In this document: piece after piece, positions 1 through 5,317 of the stretch
How the letters are laid out: every line of letters starts with the position of its first letter
How positions within the stretch are numbered: position 1 is the first letter of the stretch
From: Actinomycetes bacterium
Lineage (GTDB): Bacteria; Actinomycetota; Acidimicrobiia; Acidimicrobiales; RAAP-2
Reading direction: 5' to 3'
DNA: 8,253 nt
Assembly (NCBI GenBank): GCA_021781315.1
Contig: JAJXXB010000101.1
Coordinates: forward strand, 1 to 8,253
The notes under the pieces: model-generated
Seen by the model: the letters and a program-made list of their open reading frames with translations, nothing else
What the model was told of the DNA's origin: nothing
The model's database searches: none
Made by a program: the position numbers and the translations under genes

Positions 1-145
1 GGCCGAGCTCGAGCATCTGCTCGAGGACTACCTCAACACTCGCGTCCGGGTGGACCTGAAGGGCCGAAACGGCCGCATTATCATCGATTTTGCGGATCTG
101 GACGACCTCGAACGGATCTACATCATGATCACCCAGTCCAAATAA
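1..145 (+). CDS. parB: ParB chromosome-partitioning protein, C-terminal end (5' truncated by window)
   Basis: Only the last 47 codons are present, read from position 2 to the TAA at 143-145. The peptide begins AELEHLLEDYLNTRVRVDLK and continues with GRNGRIIIDFADLDDLERIY. This matches the C-terminal dimerisation domain of ParB, whose typical pattern is a helix, then a 'L-TRV-V--G---G-I-I-F-DLDDLERI' stretch. ParB binds parS sites near the origin and, with ParA, segregates newly replicated origins. The CTP-binding and helix-turn-helix regions lie outside the window. The gene converges on the cwlM-like gene, the same arrangement as in mycobacteria (parB beside cwlM), which supports both calls. 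No parS site is visible in the window. Confidence 0.9.
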   Translation, partial: AELEHLLEDYLNTRVRVDLKGRNGRIIIDFADLDDLERIYIMITQSK

Positions 146-150
146 GGCTC

Positions 151-182
151 AACCTTCAACCTAAGGTTCTCGTTGAGGTTTT
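151..182 (+). terminator. Candidate intrinsic terminator downstream of parB
   Basis: Six bases after the parB stop, AACCTTCAAC (151-160) pairs with GTTGAGGTT (172-180) through a 9-bp stem with one bulged base and an 11-nt loop. The stem is followed by a short T run (179-182), so the layout is that of a rho-independent terminator. The stem is AT-rich for this GC-rich DNA and the T run is only four long, so it may be weak. An alternative inner pairing (AACCT/AGGTT, 158-168) competes with it. Confidence 0.45.
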
Positions 183-186
183 CCCC

Positions 187-211
187 AAGTTGTGGATGAA
201 GTTGTGGGTTA
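187..211 (-). promoter_or_regulatory. Tandem DnaA-box-like repeats
   Basis: AAGTTGTGG occurs at 187-195 and again at 199-207, a direct repeat with a 12-nt period. Each copy contains a DnaA-box-like 9-mer on the minus strand. TGTGGATGA (191-199) differs from the complement of TTATCCACA at one base, and TGTGGGTTA (203-211) differs at two. A third, opposite-strand candidate, TTTTCCCCA (179-187), also has two mismatches and overlaps the parB terminator T run. The surrounding gap is AT-rich relative to the window. Known: DnaA boxes cluster at oriC and at some secondary DnaA-titrating or regulatory sites. Whether these bind DnaA is inference. Confidence 0.4.
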
Positions 212-254
212 CCGCCAAAACTTTGGAAAATCTAAGGATTCGACGGGGTATTTC

Positions 255-267
255 CGCCCTCCGGGCG
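255..267. repeat. Short GC-rich inverted repeat in the parB/cwlM convergent gap
   Basis: CGCCC (255-259) and GGGCG (263-267) form a perfect 5-bp stem with a 3-nt loop, just beyond the cwlM stop codon. It could help end minus-strand transcription, but no T run follows it on that strand. A second small palindrome, CCAAA-AC-TTTGG, lies at 215-226. Confidence 0.25.
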
Positions 268-274
268 CCGCGAA

Positions 275-1207
275 CTAGCCCCGGTTGTGGATAACTAGCG
301 TCACGTCGCGTGCGAGGGCCTCCAAATCGGCCTCGCTGGCGTCACCGTGCTCGATGTGCAGCGTCGTCATGGTCGTTTCGCGCAGGATGGGCAGGGCCAT
401 CCCGGTGACTTCGACGCGCGCGAGGTCGGGAGTGTGCGACAGGCGACTGGCCAGCGCGCTCGCCAGTCGCTCGCCGCGGCGCGAATGCGAGCGATAGCTG
501 GCCCAGTAGTGGACGTGGATCACGTCGAGGTCCTCCTTGACCTCGAAGGACAGCACGAGCGCGGCGCCGAGCGCGTTCGCCTGGGCCGCGACCTCCTCGC
601 ACGCGAGGTCACCCAGGTTGCGGCAGTCGCCGAAGGACGCGCACTCGTGCGTGACCCGTTCGACGAGGGGGCCGGTGCCGCAGATCACGATGGGTCCGCT
701 GAGGTGAGCGGACGCGGTGGCCAGGTCGATGGCGTCCGTGACCAGGTGTCCGTCGGCGTCGCGGCGCACCATTCGCCGGAGTTCGTCGAGCGTGGCCCGC
801 GTGAGCGTCCCGTCGACGTCGAGTCCGCGGTGGCGCTGGAAGTCGGTGAGGGCTTCGGCGGTCGCCGCGCCGAAGATCCCGTCGATGCGCCCGGGATTGA
901 ATCCCAGTTGGGCGAGACGCACCTGGAGGTCGGCGACGTCGTCGCCGCGCAACAGCGGCGTCGTCACGTAGAGCAGTCGGGTCCCGAGCGACCAGCCCGC
1001 CTCGATCAAGCGGTCCCACGTCACGTCGTCGACCTCGCCGGTGAGCGGCAGCCCGCGGGCGTGTTGGAAGGCCTCGACGAGCGACGCGGTCGCGTCGCCG
1101 AAGTCGTCGGCGCCGTCGGTGCTGCGATAGCCCAGGGCGTCGAGGCGCTGGTGCAGCTCGCGCACCAGTGGGCCCTTCTGGCCCCGCGTCAGGGGGAGCG
1201 GAGTCAG
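275..1207 (-). CDS. cwlM: CwlM-like protein: two peptidoglycan-binding repeats plus degenerate amidase_3-like domain
   Basis: About 310 residues with the start chosen here. Two PG_binding_1 repeats are clear: residues ~7-71 (RGQKGPLVRELHQRLDALGY ... FGDAT ... FQHARGL ... TWDRL) and ~85-148 (LRGDDVADLQVRLAQLGF ... DGIFGAAT ... FQRHRGLDVDG). Residues ~172-310 align by eye with N-acetylmuramoyl-L-alanine amidase (amidase_3), but the DPGHGG zinc motif reads CGTGPL and the S-x-H motif reads SFE. A final Glu (IEHG, ~287) remains. No signal peptide is seen. Known: mycobacterial CwlM is a cytoplasmic regulator of peptidoglycan synthesis (MurA, with MurJ and FhaA links), encoded beside trxB/trxA and near parB as here. 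The role here is inferred from that. The start is uncertain: no ATG, GTG or TTG lies between the trxA stop and GTG 1165. CTG at 1207, with AGGGA just upstream, keeps the first repeat whole and places the gene 8 nt after trxA. Confidence 0.7.
   Translation of the reverse strand: MTPLPLTRGQKGPLVRELHQRLDALGYRSTDGADDFGDATASLVEAFQHARGLPLTGEVDDVTWDRLIEAGWSLGTRLLYVTTPLLRGDDVADLQVRLAQLGFNPGRIDGIFGAATAEALTDFQRHRGLDVDGTLTRATLDELRRMVRRDADGHLVTDAIDLATASAHLSGPIVICGTGPLVERVTHECASFGDCRNLGDLACEEVAAQANALGAALVLSFEVKEDLDVIHVHYWASYRSHSRRGERLASALASRLSHTPDLARVEVTGMALPILRETTMTTLHIEHGDASEADLEALARDVTLVIHNRG
286..294 (-). promoter_or_regulatory. Perfect DnaA box (TTATCCACA on minus strand)
   Basis: TGTGGATAA on the plus strand is the exact complement of the consensus DnaA box TTATCCACA. 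It lies inside the 3' end of the cwlM-like gene, across the codons for V-I-H-N four residues before the stop. It has the same orientation as the two imperfect boxes about 80-95 nt away. A single perfect 9-mer could arise by chance. Its position beside parB and near the imperfect boxes makes function more plausible. Confidence 0.45.
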
Positions 1208-1215
1208 CGCGATCC

Positions 1216-1542
1216 CTAGAGGCTGCGGGTGATTTCCTGCAGCAGGGCGCCCTTGGGCTTGGCCCCGACCAGGCGGGCAACCACCTGACCACCCTTGAAG
1301 AGCAGGAGGGTGGGAATGCTCATCACCGAGTAGCGGGTCGCGGTCGCCACGTTGACGTCGACGTCGAGCTTGCCGATGGTGAACTTGTCGGACTGCTCCA
1401 CCGAGAACTCTTCGAGGATCGGGGCGATCATCTTGCACGGGCCGCACCACTCGGCCCAGAAGTCGACGAGAATGGGCTTGTCGGCGCTGCCGATCACCTC
1501 GTCGAACGTGGCGTCGGTCAGGATCGTGATCGGACTGGTCAT
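1216..1542 (-). CDS. trxA: Thioredoxin
   Basis: A 108-residue protein, the usual size for a single-domain thioredoxin. The active site [10 protein letters not shown] puts the redox cysteines at 33 and 36. The cis-proline loop is SIPTLLLF (Pro77), followed by [13 protein letters not shown], the standard strand and glycine turn. It reduces protein disulfides in the cytoplasm and is recharged by the reductase encoded just upstream. The ATG at 1540-1542 is preceded by a strong Shine-Dalgarno (GGGAGG, read on the minus strand) about five bases away, which fixes the start. The longer open frame further upstream overlaps trxB and is not used. The 40-nt gap from trxB and the 8-nt gap to the cwlM-like gene fit a trxB-trxA-cwlM transcript. 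Confidence 0.97.
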   Translation of the reverse strand: MTSPITILTDATFDEVIGSADKPILVDFWAEWCGPCKMIAPILEEFSVEQSDKFTIGKLDVDVNVATATRYSVMSIPTLLLFKGGQVVARLVGAKPKGALLQEITRSL

Positions 1543-1555
1543 GTGCGCCTCCCGG

Positions 1556-1575
1556 GAACGACGTCGTCGTCGTTC
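1556..1575 (-). repeat. Hairpin in the trxB-trxA intergenic gap
   Basis: GAACGAC (1556-1562) and GTCGTTC (1569-1575) form a perfect 7-bp inverted repeat with a 6-nt loop. It lies between the trxB stop and the trxA Shine-Dalgarno, in the widest internal gap of the trx-cwlM part. There is no T run, so it is unlikely to be a full terminator. It could stabilise or process the transcript and so set the trxA:trxB ratio. That is inference. Confidence 0.35.
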
Positions 1576-1582
1576 GACCACA

Positions 1583-2545
1583 CTAGCGACCGGTCGTCGC
1601 GTCCTGTGCCTCCAGCCAGCGCTCCGCGTCGATGGCTGCGGTGCAACCCGAGCCGGCGGCCGTGATGGCCTGGCGATAGACGTGGTCCTGCACGTCGCCG
1701 GCGGCGAAGAGGCCCTCGATGTTGGTGAACGAACCCGGACCGGTGCGCACGTAGCCGTTCTCGTCGAGGTCGACCGCGCCGGCGACGAGGCGAGTGTTGG
1801 GCACGTGGCCGATCGCAATGAAGACGCCGGTCACTTCGAGGGTCCGCTCCTCGCCGCTGATCGTGTCGGCCACGCGCAGCCCGGCGACCTTGTCCTCACC
1901 GAGGACTTCGAGGACGCGCGTGTTCCACGCGAAGCGGATCTTCGCGTTGTCGCGGGCGCGCTGCTGCATGATCTTGGACGCGCGCAGCGAGTCGCGACGG
2001 TGCACGATGGTGACGCTGTTGGCGAAGCGAGTGAGAAACGTCGCCTCCTCGATCGCCGAGTCGCCGCCGCCGATGACGGCGATGTCCTGCCCGCGAAAGA
2101 AGAAGCCGTCGCACGTCGCGCACGTGGAGACGCCGTGGCTGAGGAGACGATCCTCGCCGGGGACGTTGAGCATCAGCGACTGGGCGCCGGTGGCGAGGAT
2201 GACGGCGTCGGCGCTGATGGAGGGCTCAGCCTCGTCCGACAGCCAGGCCCGGAACGGGCGGGCCGCCACATCGAGGCGCGTCACCTTGGCCACGCGCAGG
2301 TCCGCCCCGAAGCGCTCGGCCTGGGCGCGCATGTTGGTCATCAACTCGGGGCCGGTCAGGCCCTCGACGAAGCCGGGGAAGTTCTCGATGTCCGTCGTGA
2401 GCATCAGCTGGCCCCCCGGCTGGTCGGTCGTCGACGAGGGCTCGCCCTCGATCACGATGGGCGAGAGCTGGGCGCGGGCGCTGTAGATGGCGGCCGTCAG
2501 GCCGGCCGGGCCGGATCCGACGATCAAAACGCGGGTGTGTTCCAC
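1583..2545 (-). CDS. trxB: Thioredoxin reductase (NADPH)
   Basis: A 320-residue FAD/NADPH disulfide reductase that transfers electrons from NADPH to thioredoxin. Visible motifs in order: FAD dinucleotide fold [17 protein letters not shown] (~9-25); GGQL (44-47); redox-active C142-A-T-C145 followed by DG; NADPH-binding [10 protein letters not shown] (159-168) and [10 protein letters not shown] (182-191), whose arginines are typical of NADPH preference; second FAD motif [10 protein letters not shown] (278-287). Length and domain order match low-molecular-weight bacterial TrxB. The GTG start (2543-2545) overlaps the previous gene's TAG by one base (TAGTG) and has GAGGAA just upstream, which points to translational coupling. 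Longer in-frame extensions run into the upstream gene and lack this motif context. Nothing looks broken. Confidence 0.96.
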   Translation of the reverse strand: MEHTRVLIVGSGPAGLTAAIYSARAQLSPIVIEGEPSSTTDQPGGQLMLTTDIENFPGFVEGLTGPELMTNMRAQAERFGADLRVAKVTRLDVAARPFRAWLSDEAEPSISADAVILATGAQSLMLNVPGEDRLLSHGVSTCATCDGFFFRGQDIAVIGGGDSAIEEATFLTRFANSVTIVHRRDSLRASKIMQQRARDNAKIRFAWNTRVLEVLGEDKVAGLRVADTISGEERTLEVTGVFIAIGHVPNTRLVAGAVDLDENGYVRTGPGSFTNIEGLFAAGDVQDHVYRQAITAAGSGCTAAIDAERWLEAQDATTGR

Positions 2546-2862
2546 TACTTCCTCAATTTGACGGGGTGGCGACGTCGCCAGATGAACAGCCCGGCCGCGA
2601 GGGAGATCGCACCGACCACGAGATACGTCAACCACTGGTGCGAGGCGAACGCGTACACGTCGAGCAGGCGCACCACGCCGATGACGAGCATCGCGACGAG
2701 CACGATGGCCATCAGCACGAGGATCGCGGAGAACGCGATGGCCCGTCCGGCGAGCATGATGGGGCGCAGCACCTTGTCGTGGACGACGTCGAGCACGTGG
2801 TCGAGAGTCCCGAGGGCCTTGTCGACGACATCGTCGCGACGCGGGTCTGAAGAACTGTCCAC
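2545..2862 (-). CDS. Small two-helix membrane protein of unknown function
   Basis: A 105-residue protein with no recognised domain name. The N-terminal ~37 residues are soluble and probably helical ([20 protein letters not shown]). A long hydrophobic segment follows (~40-68, rich in Ile, Leu and Val), then a short loop and a second membrane segment (~76-94, [19 protein letters not shown]). It ends in a basic tail, [10 protein letters not shown], that should sit in the cytoplasm. No signal peptide or catalytic motif is seen. The GTG start lies 1 nt after the degV stop and the stop overlaps the trxB start by 1 nt, so the gene is embedded in the string. In mycobacteria the murJ-trxB interval holds sigM and its anti-sigma gene. 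This protein resembles neither and is too short for an anti-sigma factor with a ZAS domain. A small inner-membrane accessory role is possible, but the function is unknown. Confidence 0.8.
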   Translation of the reverse strand: MDSSSDPRRDDVVDKALGTLDHVLDVVHDKVLRPIMLAGRAIAFSAILVLMAIVLVAMLVIGVVRLLDVYAFASHQWLTYLVVGAISLAAGLFIWRRRHPVKLRK

Positions 2863-2863
2863 G

Positions 2864-3721
2864 CTACGAATGTAGTGGGGCGGGGGAACTGGAGATCCAA
2901 CAGAGGGCGACGATGCGCGGGCCCCCGTGGGTGCCGACGACGGGTCCCATGTCCGTCACGATGACCGGATGGGCGAGCGGAATCGACTCGGCCAGTGAAA
3001 CCACGGAGGCGACGTCAGGGGCGTCACCGTGGACGATGGCCAGGCGCTCGAGGGGCGCGTGCTGGCGAGCCACGTCGACGATGGCGGCGAGGGCCCGCGC
3101 GCGCGTGCGCTGCCGGCCGGCCTCGGCGACGACGCCGTCTTTCAATTCCAGCAGGGGCTTGATCGCGAGGACCTGACCGAGCAGGGCGCGCGCGCCGCCG
3201 ACGCGACCGCCCTTGACGAGGTGCTCGAGGGTGTCGAGGGTTCCGCACACGCCGACTCGTTCGCGCAGTCCGAGCGCGTTCGCCTCGAGTTCTTCGAGGC
3301 TCGTCCCGGCGCGCGCGGCCTCGGCGAGGTCGAGCACCATCAGGCCCAGCGCCATCGACACGGCCTGGGAGTCGACGACGCGCACCGCGAAGTCCGGGGT
3401 CTGGGCGGCCGCCAGCGTCGCGGACTGGTTGGTCGCCGACAGCGCCGCCGAGAGCGTGACGACGAGGGCGCCGTCGTATCCCGCGGCGCGAGCCCGCTCG
3501 TAGGCGTCGTGGAAGGCGCCCGGCGACGGTGCGGCGGTCTCGGGCAGCACCTTGCTTGAGGCGCAGCGCGCCCAGAACTGGGCGGGGGAGAGGTCGACGC
3601 GGTCGACGAACTCCTCGTCGCCGAAGCGGATCGAGAGGGAGACCACGTCGATGTCGAGCGACGTGACGATGTCCTGCGGCAGGTCGCACGCGCTGTCGGT
3701 GATGAGTCGGATTCGAGACAC
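2864..3721 (-). CDS. DegV family fatty-acid-binding protein
   Basis: A 285-residue cytoplasmic protein of the DegV family, whose members bind a single fatty acid. In fatty-acid-kinase systems the related FakB proteins present it to FakA. Family signatures in order: N-terminal TDSACDLP (~8-15); TAAPSPGAF (~62-70); the lipid-head loop LSAALSATNQSA (~89-100), where the family more often has S-GT-Q-SA; VVDSQAVSMALG (~114-125); VKGGRVGGARALLGQVLAIKPLL (~168-190); and C-terminal DMGPVVGTHGGPRIVAL (~257-273). The length is normal. The GTG start (3719-3721) is preceded by a purine-rich AGGGGGAGAA that overlaps the murJ stop, and the gap to murJ is 9 nt, so the two are likely co-transcribed. No FakA kinase gene is visible in the window. 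The substrate and partner are unknown. Confidence 0.92.
   Translation of the reverse strand: MSRIRLITDSACDLPQDIVTSLDIDVVSLSIRFGDEEFVDRVDLSPAQFWARCASSKVLPETAAPSPGAFHDAYERARAAGYDGALVVTLSAALSATNQSATLAAAQTPDFAVRVVDSQAVSMALGLMVLDLAEAARAGTSLEELEANALGLRERVGVCGTLDTLEHLVKGGRVGGARALLGQVLAIKPLLELKDGVVAEAGRQRTRARALAAIVDVARQHAPLERLAIVHGDAPDVASVVSLAESIPLAHPVIVTDMGPVVGTHGGPRIVALCWISSSPAPLHS
2869..2874 (-). promoter_or_regulatory. Candidate -10 element for a leaderless trx-cwlM transcript
   Basis: Read on the minus strand, TACATT lies 6 nt before the GTG at 2862, and no Shine-Dalgarno precedes that GTG. A TANNNT hexamer about 7 nt before a start codon is the usual arrangement for leaderless actinobacterial genes. 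No convincing -35 is seen at 17-18 nt spacing; a TTGGAT at 20 nt is the nearest. The site lies in the extreme 3' end of degV, so it would be an internal promoter for the small membrane gene, trxB, trxA and cwlM. Confidence 0.35.
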
Positions 3722-3730
3722 TTCTCCCCC

Positions 3731-5317
3731 TTACCGGATCAGCCTGTCATCTTTTTGGGGACGGCGCCCGTGGCGCCTGGTGCCCAGGGCCACCGCGGCG
3801 ACGTAGACGACGGTCCCGGCGACCAACGAGATGGCGAAGCGCACCACCAGTCCCGCGCCCGCGGTGGCGCTCGACGTCGCGTAGGCGAGGGCGATGGCCA
3901 GGACCGCCGCGAGCGAGGCCGAGAGGCTGCGACGCACGTGGACCGACCAGATCGCGGCGGCGACGTGGACGCGGTAGTGAGCGAGCGTGGCCAGGGCCAG
4001 CACGGCCGATGCGCTGTAGGCGATCGACACGCTGGCGCTGAGCGCCCCGATGCTGTGGCGCCCGATCGCGAGCGCGATCACGATGGTCAGGGCGTTCTCG
4101 ACGACGTAGAGGTAGAAGACCTGGCGGGCGCGCTGCATGGCCTGCAGGCCGCGCACGCACACCTGGAACACGGTGAAGCCCGGTAGTCCTGCGGCGAGCA
4201 TCGCGAGGACCGTGCCCGCGGCCAGGGTGTGCGCGCCGCGAAGGTGGTTGAGCAGGATGGCCACCAGGGGCTGGGAGACGATGAGAAGGACGAGCGTCGC
4301 GGGCACGATGATCACGAGCGACTGTCGCAGTCCGAAGCGCAGGCGATCCCCCAGCGCGGTCGTGTCGCCCGCGGTCGCGTAGGACGCGAGTTGGGGGGTG
4401 AGCGACGCGAGCACCGAGACCACGACGACCGCGTAGGGCATCTGCATGAAGGACCAGCCGTAGGTGTAGGCACTCACGGGCCCGTTGCCGCCGGTGCCGA
4501 AGGCCAGAGCGAGCACGACGAAGAGCGACGCCTGATTGGCCAGCACGACGAGCAGCGTCCAGCTGCCCAGACGCGTCACGGCGCGCAGCGCCGGGTCGGC
4601 GAGGTCGAGGCGCAGTGACAGGCGCCAGAGGTTGGCGCGCGCGAGCGACGGCACGAGGAGGAGGAACTGCACCGCGACGCCGAGCGTGGTGCCCAGCCCC
4701 AGCCACAGCAGCTCGCGCGAACCCCCGAGGGTCGCCAGGGACGGGGTGGGATCGACCAGGTGGAACCACACGAGCACCGCGATGCACACCACGTTGTTCG
4801 CGACCGGCACCCAGGCGGGCGCGCCGAAGCGCTGGCGTACGTTGAGTAGCGCCGTCGCGATGGCGATCACGCCGTAGAAGAAGACCTGGGGCGCGAACCA
4901 GCGCAGCAGCGTGGCGGCGACGTCGCGCTGGTGGGCGAGGGTGGCGCTGGCGACGCTGACGTGGTGCATCGAGGTGAACGCGTCGATGATCCAGGGCGCG
5001 GCGACCCAGGTGATCACGGTCGCCGCGCCCAGCACGAGGACGGCCGCGTTCACCACCGAGGAGATCGAGCGCCACGCGCGACGCTCGCCGTCGAGGGCCA
5101 GGCGCTCGACGAAGACCGGGATGAAGGTGGCGCTGGCCACGCCGCCGAGCACGAGGTCGAAGAGCATGTTCGGCACCGTGTTGGCGAGGTTGTACGCGTC
5201 GGCGAGGGGCGTGAATCCGAGCACCCAGGCGAGCACCAGGACGCGCACCAGGCCCGTCAGTCGCGAGGCCAGCGTCCCGCCGGCCATCGACAGCACTCGC
5301 GTGCCGTGGGTGGTCAT
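3731..5317 (-). CDS. murJ: MurJ lipid II flippase (MviN family)
   Basis: A 528-residue polytopic membrane protein of the MOP superfamily. It flips the peptidoglycan precursor lipid II from the inner to the outer face of the cytoplasmic membrane. The N-terminus has the family pattern: SRLTGLVRVLVLAWVLG (Arg19 and Arg25, the positions of functionally important arginines in E. coli MurJ), ADAYNLANTVPNMLFDLVLGGVASATFIPVF (40-69), then FAPQVFFYGV and a series of hydrophobic segments consistent with about 14 helices. The ATG at 5315-5317 overlaps the upstream gene's TGA (ATGA), so translation is probably coupled. The frame open further upstream is an overlap artefact within that gene. Unlike M. tuberculosis Rv3910, the protein ends soon after the last helix (GTRRHGRRPQKDDRLIR). 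It therefore lacks the C-terminal pseudokinase and extracellular domains. Confidence 0.95.
   Translation of the reverse strand: MTTHGTRVLSMAGGTLASRLTGLVRVLVLAWVLGFTPLADAYNLANTVPNMLFDLVLGGVASATFIPVFVERLALDGERRAWRSISSVVNAAVLVLGAATVITWVAAPWIIDAFTSMHHVSVASATLAHQRDVAATLLRWFAPQVFFYGVIAIATALLNVRQRFGAPAWVPVANNVVCIAVLVWFHLVDPTPSLATLGGSRELLWLGLGTTLGVAVQFLLLVPSLARANLWRLSLRLDLADPALRAVTRLGSWTLLVVLANQASLFVVLALAFGTGGNGPVSAYTYGWSFMQMPYAVVVVSVLASLTPQLASYATAGDTTALGDRLRFGLRQSLVIIVPATLVLLIVSQPLVAILLNHLRGAHTLAAGTVLAMLAAGLPGFTVFQVCVRGLQAMQRARQVFYLYVVENALTIVIALAIGRHSIGALSASVSIAYSASAVLALATLAHYRVHVAAAIWSVHVRRSLSASLAAVLAIALAYATSSATAGAGLVVRFAISLVAGTVVYVAAVALGTRRHGRRPQKDDRLIR

Noticed and set aside
255..267. GC hairpin as the intrinsic terminator of the minus-strand operon
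   Set aside because: The stem is only 5 bp and no T run follows it on the minus strand, so it is listed only as an inverted repeat.
347..1219. Long plus-strand open frame (290 codons) opposite the cwlM-like gene
   Set aside because: It is antisense to a gene with clear peptidoglycan-binding motifs. Its composition (Arg, Gly, Val, Glu rich, no motifs) is typical of GC-rich shadow frames.
1208..1450. In-frame upstream extension of the cwlM-like gene to an ATG at 1450
   Set aside because: It would overlap most of trxA, and the extra ~80 residues are a frame-shifted reading of thioredoxin with no family similarity.
1352..2875. 507-codon plus-strand open frame spanning trxA, trxB and the small membrane gene
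   Set aside because: It runs antisense through two unmistakable genes (WCGPC thioredoxin; CATC reductase) and shows no domain of its own.
1802..3940. CACGTG cores at 1802, 2121, 2794 and 3935 as possible parS sites
   Set aside because: None has the flanking TGTTTC/GAAACA arms of parS, and all lie inside coding sequence. They look like chance GC-rich hexamers.
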